DNA of 64,000 nt from Prado023 sp963700475 (GTDB lineage Bacteria; Actinomycetota; Actinomycetes; S36-B12; CAIYMF01): the NCBI GenBank assembly GCA_963700475.1, contig CAVOXR010000015.1, forward strand, positions 372,001 to 436,000, in the 5' to 3' direction. Made by a program: the position numbers and the translations under genes. A model generated the notes under the pieces. That model saw only the letters and a list, made by a program, of their open reading frames with translations, was not told the DNA's origin and searched no databases. The stretch's first letter is position 1, and each line of letters begins with the position of its first letter. Positions 43,608 to 52,561 of this stretch are shown here, one piece after another.

Positions 43608-45145
43608 TGGACGCCGAGCAGGCCGCAGTACTGACACTGGTCGTCGCGGTGGTCGTGCTCGCTGCGGTGGGTGGGGTCCGGCTGGCTGCACGGTTCGGAC
43701 TGCCCGGCCTGCTGTTCTACCTCGGCCTGGGCCTGCTCCTGGGGGAGGACGGCCCGGGTGGGATCCCCTTCGACGATGCCCAGCTGGCCACGGCGCTGGG
43801 CTATGCCGGACTGGTCATCATCCTGGCTGAGGGCGGGCTGACCACGCGGACCTCCACCGTCCGCCCGATGGCCGTGCCTGCCATCCTGCTGGCCACCCTC
43901 GGCGTGGCGGTCAGCATCGTGCTCGTGGCCTGGCCGCTGCACTGGATCACCGGGATGGACCTGCGCACGGCCGTGCTGATCGCGGCGGTCCTGGCCCCCA
44001 CCGATGCGGCCGCGGTGTTCACCGTGGCCCGGGGACTGCGGTTGCCGTCCCGGCTCCAGACCCTGATCGAGGCTGAGTCCGGGCTCAACGACGCGCCGGT
44101 CGTCGTGCTGGTGGTGCTGCTCTCGACGACCGTCGGCAGTGAGATGCCGGTCTGGCTGATCCCGATCGTGGTGGTGGCCGAGCTGGTGGGTGGCCTGCTC
44201 GTCGGGGTGCTGGTCGGGCTCTTCGCCCGCTGGCTGCTGCCGCGACTGGCACTGCCCGCATCGGGGCTCTACCCGGTCGCCGTGATCGCGCTGCTGATGC
44301 TGGCCTACGGCCTGGCCGCGGTGCTGCACACCTCCGGGTTCGCGGCGGTGTACGTCGTCGCCCTGATCATGGCCGCCTCCCCGTTGCCCCACCGCCGCTC
44401 GGTGCTCGGCTTCATCGAGGGGCTGGCGTGGACGGTCCAGATCGGGCTGTTCGTCATGCTCGGCCTGCTGGCCTTCCCCAGCCGCTTGGGGGAGTCGCTC
44501 GGCATCGCGCTGCTGGCCGGGGTGCTGCTCCTGGCGGTCGCACGGCCCCTGAGCGTGCTGGTGTCGCTGGGCGCGTTCCTCCGTCCGGGGTGGGTCACCC
44601 GTCGGTCAGGCACGCAGCCAATGCCCTGGCAGTGGGTGGCGTTCGTCTCCTGGGCCGGCCTGCGTGGGGCGGTTCCCATCATCTTCGCGACCATCCCGCT
44701 GGGGTCGGATGTGCCCGATGGCGAGCTGATCTTCGATGTGACGCTGCTGCTGGTCATCATGCTCACCCTGCTGCAGGCGCCGACCATGCCGATGCTCGGC
44801 CGTCGGCTGGGGCTGGTGAGGGCCGAGCGGGTGGGGGAGCTGACGGTCGAGGCCGCACCCCTGGACACGATGCACGCCGCCCTGTTGGACCTCGACATCC
44901 CCGCCGGCTCCCGGGTGGCCGGCACGTACGTCAGCGAGCTGCCGCTGCCCCAGGGGGCGGTGGTCTCGCTGGTGGTCCGCGGTGGCCACACCCTCGTGCC
45001 CGACCGAACCACCCGGATCAAGGTCGGCGACCGGCTGCTGATCGTCAGCACGCTCCTGGCCCGTGAGGCCACAGAGCGGGCGCTGCAGTCGGTCTCGCGC
45101 AGCGGCCGACTGGCCGGCTGGGCGGATACCGCCCCGAACGAGTAG
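43607..45145 (+). CDS. K+/H+ or Na+/H+ antiporter (CPA1 type) with C-terminal RCK/TrkA-C domain
   Basis: Product of 512 residues: 12-13 membrane spans over residues 1-400, with LGLLLGEDGPGG, the transport-site block APTDAAAVFTVARG and ESGLNDAPVVVLVV (Asn-Asp pair), then a cytosolic TrkA-C-like domain (about 425-495, VAGTYVSELPLPQGAVVSLVVRGG). This is the NhaP2/CvrA-like layout, usually potassium/proton exchange. ATG overlaps the preceding stop (TGATG). Confidence 0.9.
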   Translation: MDAEQAAVLTLVVAVVVLAAVGGVRLAARFGLPGLLFYLGLGLLLGEDGPGGIPFDDAQLATALGYAGLVIILAEGGLTTRTSTVRPMAVPAILLATLGVAVSIVLVAWPLHWITGMDLRTAVLIAAVLAPTDAAAVFTVARGLRLPSRLQTLIEAESGLNDAPVVVLVVLLSTTVGSEMPVWLIPIVVVAELVGGLLVGVLVGLFARWLLPRLALPASGLYPVAVIALLMLAYGLAAVLHTSGFAAVYVVALIMAASPLPHRRSVLGFIEGLAWTVQIGLFVMLGLLAFPSRLGESLGIALLAGVLLLAVARPLSVLVSLGAFLRPGWVTRRSGTQPMPWQWVAFVSWAGLRGAVPIIFATIPLGSDVPDGELIFDVTLLLVIMLTLLQAPTMPMLGRRLGLVRAERVGELTVEAAPLDTMHAALLDLDIPAGSRVAGTYVSELPLPQGAVVSLVVRGGHTLVPDRTTRIKVGDRLLIVSTLLAREATERALQSVSRSGRLAGWADTAPNE

Positions 45146-45169
45146 CCCCGCGCGGGCACGCGCCGTGGC

Positions 45170-46666
45170 TCAGGCGCGCCCGACCAGGTTGGCCACGATC
45201 TCCGCCGACATCCCGACCAGGGGGAGGCCGCCACCGGGATGGGCCGACCCACCTACGAGGAAGAGGCCCGGTACGGGTGAGGCGTTCTGGGGGCGCAGGA
45301 AGGCAGCTCTCGCGCCGTTCGACGAGGTCCCGTAGATCGACCCGCCGGGGGCGCCTGTCGCGCGCTCGAGGTCGGCTGGGGTCCGCAGCTCCCGCCAGAG
45401 CACCCGGCCGGTCAGGTCGGTGCCCCGCTCCGCGAGGCGCGCCAGTACCCGGTCCGCGTACGAGTCGGCCAGGCCGGGGAAGTCCCAGTCGATCGTGCCG
45501 GGACGTTCGCCGCCGGGGGAGTGCCGCGGGGCGTTGACCAGCACGAACCAGGCCTCGCCGTCGGTGGGGCGCATCCCCGGGTCATCGGGGACGCAGGCGT
45601 AGATCGTCGGGTCGTCCACCGGCCGCGGGTGCCGGTCGAAGATGGAGTCGAACTCCGCGTCGTAGTCGCGGGGGAACCACACGTTGTTGTGGGTCAGGCC
45701 CGGCGTACGACCCCGGACGGCCAGCAGCAGAACGAAGCCGGACAGAGACGGCGTGGCCCGTGCGAGCCTGCGAACCGGGTCCCGAGGGGCCCGATCGCCC
45801 AGCAGGCTGCCGTACACGAGGCTCGCGTCCGCATTGGCGACGACGACGTCGGCGGGCAGGACCTCGCCGCCGGCGACCTGAACGCCCGACACGCGATCCC
45901 CGGACAGCAGGATCCGGGTGGCGGGCGTGGAGAGCCGGACGGTCACCCCGCGCTCGTCGAGCCGTGCCCGCAGTGCGTCGCCGAGGCTGCGCAGCCCGCC
46001 GGCGATGTGCCAGGCGCCGAAGGTGGCTTCGACGTAGGGGATCGTGGCCAGGACGGCCGGCGCCTTGCGCGGATCCGAGCCGGAGTACGTGGCGTACCGG
46101 TCGAACACCTGCCGGGCACGCCAGTCGGTCAACGTGCTCGTGCCCAGCCCGCGCAGCGTCTGCCAGGGGGCGACCGTGCGCACGGCACCGAGGTCGCGGG
46201 CCAGGGGGATCAGGTCCCGGGCACCAGTCAGTGGCGACTCGAGGAAGGGCCGGCGGGTGGCTGCCCACATGCGGCCCGCGCGCTCCATCAGCGCTCGCCA
46301 CTGGTCGGCCGACTGCCCGCCGAAGGCATCGCCCATCGCCGCAGCCCCCATGCCGACGCCCACGCCGGGCATCGGCAGCGTCGAGGCGTCCGCGAACCGG
46401 TAGGTGAATCCGGGGTCGAGCGGGACGAGCTCGACGCTGTCCTCCAACGGACCGCCGGTCTTGAGGAACAGGTCACGGTAGACGGCCGGGATCGTGAACA
46501 GGCTCGGGCCGGTGTCGAACGCGAAGCCGTCGCGGCGGAATGTGCCGAGCTTGCCGCCGTGGGTGTCGCTGGCCTCGATCACGGTGACGTCGTGGCCCTT
46601 GACCTTCAGCCTGGCCGCGGCGGCCATCCCGCCCATCCCGGCGCCGATCACGATGATGCGTGCCAT
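45170..46666 (-). CDS. CrtI-family carotenoid desaturase/oxygenase (CrtD-like?)
   Basis: Product of 498 residues. FAD-binding RIIVIGAGMGGMAAAARL at residue 3, THGGKLGTF, FDTGPSLFTIP and the C-terminal GLFLVGGSAHPGGGLPLVGMSAEI block place it in the CrtI/CrtD/CrtO superfamily. A separate phytoene desaturase already exists at 37602, and this gene is divergent from and beside CruG/CruF/CrtA-like genes, so a later step is more likely, such as 3,4-desaturation (CrtD) of a 1-hydroxycarotenoid. CrtN or CrtO activity is not excluded. Confidence 0.82.
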   Translation of the reverse strand: MARIIVIGAGMGGMAAAARLKVKGHDVTVIEASDTHGGKLGTFRRDGFAFDTGPSLFTIPAVYRDLFLKTGGPLEDSVELVPLDPGFTYRFADASTLPMPGVGVGMGAAAMGDAFGGQSADQWRALMERAGRMWAATRRPFLESPLTGARDLIPLARDLGAVRTVAPWQTLRGLGTSTLTDWRARQVFDRYATYSGSDPRKAPAVLATIPYVEATFGAWHIAGGLRSLGDALRARLDERGVTVRLSTPATRILLSGDRVSGVQVAGGEVLPADVVVANADASLVYGSLLGDRAPRDPVRRLARATPSLSGFVLLLAVRGRTPGLTHNNVWFPRDYDAEFDSIFDRHPRPVDDPTIYACVPDDPGMRPTDGEAWFVLVNAPRHSPGGERPGTIDWDFPGLADSYADRVLARLAERGTDLTGRVLWRELRTPADLERATGAPGGSIYGTSSNGARAAFLRPQNASPVPGLFLVGGSAHPGGGLPLVGMSAEIVANLVGRA

Positions 46667-46673
46667 GCGCGGA

Positions 46674-46679
46674 ACCCTA
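46674..46679 (-). promoter_or_regulatory. Leaderless-type -10 element of the second CrtI-family gene
   Basis: TAGGGT on the minus strand, 7 nt before the ATG at 46666. Confidence 0.5.
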
Positions 46680-46745
46680 CGCGCAGGCGTCTGGCCGGGG
46701 TCCCGTCGGATCGCATCGGGGCCATGGACGCGGGAGGCTGTGGGG

Positions 46746-48272
46746 GTGAGCGGGTGGGATGTCGACGTCGCGGTCGTCGGGTCGGGTTTCGGCGGCGGGG
46801 TGGCTGCCTTGCGCCATGCGCAGGCGGGACGCTCCGTGGTGGTGCTCGAGCAGGGGCGACGGCTCACCCCTGACGACCTCGAGGCCGGCGGTCGCCGGAC
46901 GCGTGACCTGCTCTGGGAGCCCCGGCTCCGGCTGCACGGCTACTTCCAGCAGACACTCCTGCGACACGTGATGGTGGTCCATGGTGTGGGTGTCGGGGGT
47001 GGGTCGATCGTCTATGCGGCGGTGCTGCTGCACCCCAAAGCCGACGCATGGCGGGCCCCCGGCTGGGCTGCCACCGGGGTCGACTGGGCTGCCGAGCTGG
47101 CGCCGCACTACGACACGGCGGCTGGGATGCTGGGTCGCCAGACGAACCCGAACTCGGGGGCGCAGGACGCATGGCTGCGGGCTGCTGCCGACGATCTGGG
47201 CGTGGCGGGGACCTTCGCGTCCACCCCGCAGGGGATCTCGTTCGCGGACTGCGTGCGCTGTGGTGCGTGCATCACCGGCTGTGCGCACGGCGCAAAGAAC
47301 AGCATCGACCGGACCTATCTCGCGCGGGCCGAGGACCTGGGGGCGGTGGTTCGGCCGCGATCGAGGGCGGTGCGGCTGGCGCGACTCCCGGGTGGCGGCT
47401 GGCGCCTGGACCTCGCGGATCCGCTGCGGCGAGGTGCGCCGGCTGGGAGCATCACGGCCAGGGAGGTGGTTCTCAGCGCCGGCGTGCTGGGCACCACCGA
47501 GCTCCTGCTGGCCTCGCGGGATCGCTGGCGGTCGCTGCCCTGGGCCTCACCCGCCCTCGGGACGCACGTGCGCACCAACTCCGAGGCGTTCACGGCCGTG
47601 CTGCAGCCGCCCGGCGGACCGGATGTCACCGACGGTGCGACGATCAGCAGCGACTTCCACCCCGATGACCTGACCCACGTCACCAACAACCGCTTCCCCC
47701 GCTCGTTCGGGTTCATGAGGTGGTACCTCTCGCCGCTGGTGGACGGTGACACCCAGCGTTCACGCGCGCGAGCAACGGCGCGAGCGATCCTGCGGGATCC
47801 CGCCGCTGCCACGGCCAACGCGCGGGCACGCGACTGGCACCGACGGGTCACGGTGCTGACGGTCATGCAGCACGATGACAACGAGATCTCCCTGGAGCTT
47901 CGGCGAGGGCCCCTGGGCTGGGGGCTGCGATCGCGGCTTGCGCCGGGGGCGCCGGCGATCCCGACCTACCTCCCGCAGGCGAATGCCGCTGCCAGCGCAG
48001 TTGCGCGGGCCAGCGGAGGGACGGCCTATGGGACGTTGCTCGATCCAGTGCTCGGCGTCGGGTCGACCGCGCACATCCTCGGCGGGGCGGTCATCGCCGG
48101 GTCCCCTGCGGCGGGGGTGGTCGACTCCGCCCATCGCGTCTTCGCATCGCCGGACGGCGATGTCTACGAGGACCTGCGGGTGCTCGACGGCAGCGTCGTC
48201 CCGGCGAACATCGGCGTGAACCCGGCGCTGACGATCACGGCGATGTCCGAGCGGGCGATGGCCCTGCGCTGA
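46746..48272 (+). CDS. GMC-family FAD oxidoreductase with cysteine cluster
   Basis: Product of 508 residues from GTG 46746 with GGGAGG upstream. FAD loop DVAVVGSGFGGGVAALRHA, HGVGVGGGSIVYA, a Cys cluster CVRCGACITGC (about 173-183) with four cysteines spaced like an Fe-S or metal site, and a C-terminal GC/HxN-type segment VNPALTITAMSERA. GMC enzymes oxidise alcohols or sterols. The Cys cluster is known in a subset annotated near cholesterol oxidase. The carotenoid neighbours suggest a hydroxyl-bearing isoprenoid substrate, but this is inference. It overlaps the CruG-like gene tail to tail by 38 bp. Confidence 0.85.
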   Translation: MSGWDVDVAVVGSGFGGGVAALRHAQAGRSVVVLEQGRRLTPDDLEAGGRRTRDLLWEPRLRLHGYFQQTLLRHVMVVHGVGVGGGSIVYAAVLLHPKADAWRAPGWAATGVDWAAELAPHYDTAAGMLGRQTNPNSGAQDAWLRAAADDLGVAGTFASTPQGISFADCVRCGACITGCAHGAKNSIDRTYLARAEDLGAVVRPRSRAVRLARLPGGGWRLDLADPLRRGAPAGSITAREVVLSAGVLGTTELLLASRDRWRSLPWASPALGTHVRTNSEAFTAVLQPPGGPDVTDGATISSDFHPDDLTHVTNNRFPRSFGFMRWYLSPLVDGDTQRSRARATARAILRDPAAATANARARDWHRRVTVLTVMQHDDNEISLELRRGPLGWGLRSRLAPGAPAIPTYLPQANAAASAVARASGGTAYGTLLDPVLGVGSTAHILGGAVIAGSPAAGVVDSAHRVFASPDGDVYEDLRVLDGSVVPANIGVNPALTITAMSERAMALR

Positions 48273-49416
48273 CGTGGACCTGGCGGCCCTTCCAGCTCAG
48301 TTGTCCTCGCTCGTGACGCCACCACGAGAGTCCGGTGAGGACGTCGAGCGCGAGGATCGACAGCGGGTGCGTCCACGCGTCGGCCACGCGGCCGCCGGTG
48401 CGCCGGGCGACCAGGACGCGACCGGCGACCCCGGCGGCGTATCCAAGGGCGCCGATGGTGCGCGTCACAGGTGACCGGGTCAGCAGGGTGGCGGCTGGCG
48501 GGAGCACGTAGGCGAAGGTGAGCAGCCCGGTGGCTCCCACGGAACCGACCGGGGAGCCGAACGCCGCCCACAGCGACTTGGTGTACCCGTCGACGAGCTC
48601 GGTTCGGCTGGTGTACATGCGGCAGGTGGCCAGGTCGGTGCCATCGGTGACGTTCGCCCTGCCGCCCACGGCCTTGACTGCGCGCGCCATCGCGATGTCC
48701 TCGAGGACCTCATGGCGGACGGTCGTGTGCCCGCCCGAGCGCTGGTACGCCGCGGGTGTGATCGCCAGGACCTGTCCGTTGGCGGCGGTGAGCGAGGGTC
48801 GCGGGGAGTCCTCGGCCACGCCCAACGGCAGGGTCGTCATCCACGACCACTGCAGCAGCGGCTGGACCACCCGTTCGGCGGTGGTGATCGCGACCTGGCG
48901 TGGGTAGGGGCTGGCCAGGTCGAGGCCCGAGTCCCGCATCAGCGCGGCGATCCGGCGCACCGCGTCCGGCGCCAGGACGACGTCCGCGTCCACGAACAGC
49001 AGCAGGTCCGGCGCCGGTTCGTCGGCGAGGGCTGTCTCGGCGAGGCGATGGCACGCCCACGGCTTGCCCAACCATCCCGGAGGTGGGTGCTCGGCGCCGC
49101 CGTGGAGCACCTCGAACCGGGGGTCCCCGGCCAGCGAGGTGCGCACGAGGTCGCCGGTGCCATCGGTCGAGCCGTCGTCGAGGACGATGACCCTCAGGGC
49201 CGGGTGGTCCTGCGCCAGGAGCGCCGCCAGGCACGGCTCGATCCGGTGGGTCTCGTCGCGTGCGGGCAGGAGGACGGTCACGCGGATCTGCTCCACCGGA
49301 TCGCCCGGCGCCGGGACCGGTGCGGGCCGCAGGTGGCGGGTGTTCCACGCGGTGTGGGCGGTGAGCCCGGCGGCCAGGACTGCGGCGACCAGGACGGTGG
49401 CGCGTCCGGGTCTCAC
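48235..49416 (-). CDS. cruG: GT2 glycosyltransferase, CruG-like (carotenoid glycosylation)
   Basis: Product of 393 residues. N-terminal membrane span, then a GT-A domain with TVLLPARDETHRIEPCL, VIVLDDGSTDGT, LLLFVDADVVLAPDA (DxD) and HEVLEDIAMARAV (ED catalytic base), followed by C-terminal membrane spans. The layout and linkage to a CruF-like hydratase fit CruG, which glycosylates the 2'-hydroxyl of myxol-type carotenoids. The GTG start overlaps the cruF stop (GTGA). Sugar donor unknown. Confidence 0.78.
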   Translation of the reverse strand: MRPGRATVLVAAVLAAGLTAHTAWNTRHLRPAPVPAPGDPVEQIRVTVLLPARDETHRIEPCLAALLAQDHPALRVIVLDDGSTDGTGDLVRTSLAGDPRFEVLHGGAEHPPPGWLGKPWACHRLAETALADEPAPDLLLFVDADVVLAPDAVRRIAALMRDSGLDLASPYPRQVAITTAERVVQPLLQWSWMTTLPLGVAEDSPRPSLTAANGQVLAITPAAYQRSGGHTTVRHEVLEDIAMARAVKAVGGRANVTDGTDLATCRMYTSRTELVDGYTKSLWAAFGSPVGSVGATGLLTFAYVLPPAATLLTRSPVTRTIGALGYAAGVAGRVLVARRTGGRVADAWTHPLSILALDVLTGLSWWRHERGQLSWKGRQVHVSAGPSPARTSP

Positions 49417-50207
49417 CGCGTGCCGACCACGGTGCGGTCAGGGGCGCGTCGCAGCTCGGGCACCACGAGGCGCGCCCAGGGGATCACCGTGATTCCCATG
49501 GCGATCGCGCCCCAGACCGCGACCGCCGGACGGCCGAAGAACACGGCGGCGGCCATCACGTTGGAGGCGTAGATCCAGAGCATGAGCAGGTGCGGCATGC
49601 GGTCATCCGCGTCTGTCCGCGGCAGGTGGTCGAGCACCCAGAAGATGAGCAGTCCGGTGGCGAACCATCCGGCGTAGTTCGTCAGCGGGATTCCGGGGGA
49701 GCCGGGCAGGGCCGGGGTCGGGTCCGCGAAGGCCCAGTGCCCCTCGCCGACCATCTGCGGGTCGAGGAACAGGTCCCAGGCCGTGATGGTCCACGCGCCG
49801 ATCAGCGCCACCTGCCACCGGCGGGTACCCAGGCGTTGCGCCAGCAGGAGCATCGGGTACGCCGCCATGCACCACGCCAGTGGGATCAGCAGCGGGACGT
49901 CGAGCACCATGGGCCCCAGCCGGTCGGCGTACCGGTAGGCGCCGAACGGATAGCCGGTCGCTGTGCCGATCGCCTCGACTGCCAGTCCGATCGCCGCCGT
50001 GGCCCCGTAGAGGGCAGCTGCCCACCCGAGGCCTCGGTGGACGGTCGCATGGCAGGCCCCGGCCGCGGCGAGCAGCAGCACCGAGGTGATGGTGGCGGCG
50101 TCGCGCAGGTCCTCGGGGAGCAGCACCCACACGATCTGCGACAGGACCCCGGCGGCACCCAGCACCCATGGCAGGGCGCGCAGGGGTGGCGACGTCGCGA
50201 CGGGCAC
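49413..50207 (-). CDS. cruF: Carotenoid 1,2-hydratase, CruF-like
   Basis: Product of 264 residues with six or seven predicted membrane spans. The central block YPFGAYRYADRLGPMVLDVPLLIPLAW and AWDLFLDPQMVGEGHWAF are characteristic of the CruF/DUF422 hydratases, which add water across the psi end group of gamma-carotene or bacterioruberin precursors to give a 1'-hydroxyl. GTG start with TAGGAT 7 nt upstream; coupled to cruG by a 4-bp overlap. Confidence 0.87.
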   Translation of the reverse strand: MPVATSPPLRALPWVLGAAGVLSQIVWVLLPEDLRDAATITSVLLLAAAGACHATVHRGLGWAAALYGATAAIGLAVEAIGTATGYPFGAYRYADRLGPMVLDVPLLIPLAWCMAAYPMLLLAQRLGTRRWQVALIGAWTITAWDLFLDPQMVGEGHWAFADPTPALPGSPGIPLTNYAGWFATGLLIFWVLDHLPRTDADDRMPHLLMLWIYASNVMAAAVFFGRPAVAVWGAIAMGITVIPWARLVVPELRRAPDRTVVGTR

Positions 50208-50214
50208 GTCATCG

Positions 50215-50220
50215 ATCCTA
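50215..50220 (-). promoter_or_regulatory. Leaderless-type -10 element of cruF-cruG
   Basis: TAGGAT on the minus strand, 7 nt before the GTG at 50207. The 111 bp between crtA and cruF otherwise show nothing I can name. Confidence 0.5.
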
Positions 50221-50318
50221 GGCCGGGTGCAGGGCCCGGGCGCTCAGCTCGACGGGGTAGGGCAGGTTCAGGTCGACCGTCTCGTTGCCCAGGACGAGCC
50301 AGACGACCCAGCCGCTGA

Positions 50319-51032
50319 CTACGCGGCATCCGGTGCAGGAACGGGGCTGCCGGCGACGGTGCCCTCCGCGGAGAGCAGGGCGAACCGCGCGAAGAGCTCC
50401 TCGCTGTACCAGCCGAGCTGCTGGGTCTGGGCGATCACCTGCTGGTGCGCGGGGCGGCGGTGGGCGAACGCAGACAGGGCGGGGCCGTCGGACCACGTCG
50501 AGAAGGTGCCCTGCAACCCGACAGGGGCCTCGCCGATGCCCATCGCGAACGTGAGCCCGCCGCCCTGCTTCACGTCGAGCGCCACGGGTGGTACGGAGCT
50601 CCAGAACGTCCGCCACATCCGGGGCTTGATCCGCCCTCGGGTGATCGCGGCGATGGGCCCGTCCCAGCGGTTCGGGATCGGGTTCCCGAAAGGCTGCTGC
50701 TTGGCCCAGAGGCCTCGGCTGCTCAGCGGGCGCATGACCCAGGTGGCCGACTCGTCGGCGACCTGGGCCCAGTCCCGGGCCACGGGGGAGTCGGCGAACC
50801 GGCGTGGTCCCTCGGGGTCGGCCCAGCACACCAGCACCCCCCAGTGGTGCGCGTCGGCGTCCAGCGGGGTGAAGGTGCGCCCGTTCCCGGTGCCCAGGAG
50901 CTTGGCGAACCGAACCCCCGGAATGGCGCGCACCGGGCGGCGGTGGCGGGCCATGTGGGTGACCGCCGTGGGCACATGCCGAGTTGGGACGCCCCAGATG
51001 TGCAGGCTCACCACGGCGGGGGTCTCGGGCAT
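50319..51032 (-). CDS. crtA: Spheroidene monooxygenase (CrtA)-like protein
   Basis: Product of 237 residues, the CrtA length. Landmarks: HIWGVPTRHVPTAV at the N-terminus, KLLGTGNGRTFTP, WADPEGPRRF and the C-terminal MGIGEAPVGLQGTFSTW, typical of CrtA. CrtA is a heme-type oxygenase that puts keto groups at C2 of acyclic carotenoid ends. It precedes cruF-cruG on the same strand, suggesting it acts on the same end group. Assigned by pattern; some relatives are short-chain haloperoxidase-like. Confidence 0.8.
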   Translation of the reverse strand: MPETPAVVSLHIWGVPTRHVPTAVTHMARHRRPVRAIPGVRFAKLLGTGNGRTFTPLDADAHHWGVLVCWADPEGPRRFADSPVARDWAQVADESATWVMRPLSSRGLWAKQQPFGNPIPNRWDGPIAAITRGRIKPRMWRTFWSSVPPVALDVKQGGGLTFAMGIGEAPVGLQGTFSTWSDGPALSAFAHRRPAHQQVIAQTQQLGWYSEELFARFALLSAEGTVAGSPVPAPDAA

Positions 51033-51059
51033 GGCCCCAGTATCCCCGCGACGCCGGCA

Positions 51060-52445
51060 TCAGGTCGTGTCGATGCCACATGGTGTCCCTCCCCTCGGGT
51101 TTCGGAGGCCTCCGGCTCTCGGGATCGCGATGACGGACCTGTCCGGTCGGAGGGTCTCGATGTGCTGGCCGCCCGGCGCCCACCGGAGCGCGAACCCGCG
51201 ATCGTGGATTGCCTTGTGGTGGAACTGGCAGACCAGGACGAGGTTCCGCTCGTCGGTGGGACCCCCGTCCTCCCAGTGGACGATGTGATGCGCCTGGCAC
51301 CACATGGCGGGAGCGTGACAGCCGGCGAACGCGCAGTGCCGGTCGCGGATGTCGATGACCCTGCGAAGAGCGGGCGGCACGACGCGCGCGGATCGCCCGA
51401 GCTTGAGCGGCACCCCGTCGGCATCGACGGTCAGGCGCTGGGTGACGGCATCGCACGCCAGACGTTGGCGGGCGAGCCCGGAGAGCCACAGCCCACCGAC
51501 GGTCCCGTCCGTGCGGTCGAGGAGCTCTGAGTCGGATGGGGCAGCAAGACCGCGCCCATTGGGCCGACAGTCGAGGGGGCGTGGCGGCCCCTCACCGGTA
51601 CGCGTGATGACCATGATGTGGGGTCGGACGCCCTTGTGGACGGGCAGTCCCGCGGAGAGCTGGCCGCTGAGGAGGACCCCGAGCGCGTCATGGCGCAGGC
51701 GAGCAAGGTCCCGGTTGCGGTCCTCCGCGCGGATCGCCTCGCTGACCGACTCCAGGGCCATGGACAATGCCAGTCCGGTCTCGGTGTCGAGGGTCCCGGA
51801 CAGGGCCCACATCCCGTCACCGCCGTACCGGGACAGGAACAGCTCACAGCGCTCGGCCTGCTCGACGGCGCCGTGGTCCATGACTGGGACGTCAATGCCC
51901 TGGGCGCGCAGCGATGCATCATGCTCCGCGTCGACGAGGGCGGCCCAGCGTTCCACGAACCGGGCGAACCTCGGCTCGCTGACCTCCGTGGCCGTGCGGA
52001 TGGCCAGATCCTCCACGTCGGCCAGGGCCGCCCACCGGTGTGGCTTGGCCCGGGCCGCCCCGACCAGGAGCCGTACATGACCGAGGCGGAGCTCACCCCG
52101 AAGCGCGGCATCGGCCATGAGCGGCAGGGCCCTCAGGTCGCGCCCGGAATGCATACGTGCTCGGGCGGCCGCCGGATGCTCGGTCGCGCGTGCGGCAATC
52201 CACGTCGAACCGGACCGGGCGCCATCAGCCGCCCACTCGGACCCGCCCTCGAACTGCTCCGCCCAGATGGCCCGCAGCGCTCCGAGCCGCTCCACCACCC
52301 GGCCGAGTCGGAGCAGCGCGTCCCCCAGCTCGCCCGGGGGAGGCTGGCCGCGCGCGGGCTCGATCCGGCTCAGCGGGTCGGTCCAGCCCTGTGTCAGGTG
52401 CTCGACCTGCAGTTCGATCGCTTCAAGCTCGTGCAGCACGGACAT
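51060..52445 (-). CDS. DUF222 / HNH endonuclease domain protein (13E12-like family)
   Basis: Product of 461 residues. A long helical DUF222 region (about 1-370) precedes a C-terminal HNH nuclease: HCAFAGCHAPAMWCQAHHIVHWEDGG then LVCQFHHKAIHDRG, with the Cys pairs of the structural zinc and the catalytic HH. These proteins are abundant, often repeated, in actinobacteria and their role is unclear. A sigma70-like promoter with a perfect SOS box lies ~225 bp upstream, so damage induction is likely. ATG chosen where similarity starts. Confidence 0.9.
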   Translation of the reverse strand: MSVLHELEAIELQVEHLTQGWTDPLSRIEPARGQPPPGELGDALLRLGRVVERLGALRAIWAEQFEGGSEWAADGARSGSTWIAARATEHPAAARARMHSGRDLRALPLMADAALRGELRLGHVRLLVGAARAKPHRWAALADVEDLAIRTATEVSEPRFARFVERWAALVDAEHDASLRAQGIDVPVMDHGAVEQAERCELFLSRYGGDGMWALSGTLDTETGLALSMALESVSEAIRAEDRNRDLARLRHDALGVLLSGQLSAGLPVHKGVRPHIMVITRTGEGPPRPLDCRPNGRGLAAPSDSELLDRTDGTVGGLWLSGLARQRLACDAVTQRLTVDADGVPLKLGRSARVVPPALRRVIDIRDRHCAFAGCHAPAMWCQAHHIVHWEDGGPTDERNLVLVCQFHHKAIHDRGFALRWAPGGQHIETLRPDRSVIAIPRAGGLRNPRGGTPCGIDTT

Positions 52446-52561
52446 GGATGGACCTCCATGACGGCGTGGGCTCAGCAGGGTGCCTGGCCCACGACAACGA
52501 CGACGGATCGGGCATCTGATCTCCGGCACCGCGTCGCGCAGACTGCGATGTCGCCGCATCG

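Noticed and set aside
45146..45157. CCCGCGCGGG palindrome after the antiporter gene as a terminator
   Set aside because: A 10-bp palindrome with no loop is not a stable hairpin; expected often in this GC content.
50218..50318. Hydrophobic reading (WVVWLVLG...) between crtA and cruF as a small gene
   Set aside because: Only the end of a long antisense-like frame; no start codon or ribosome site in the gap.
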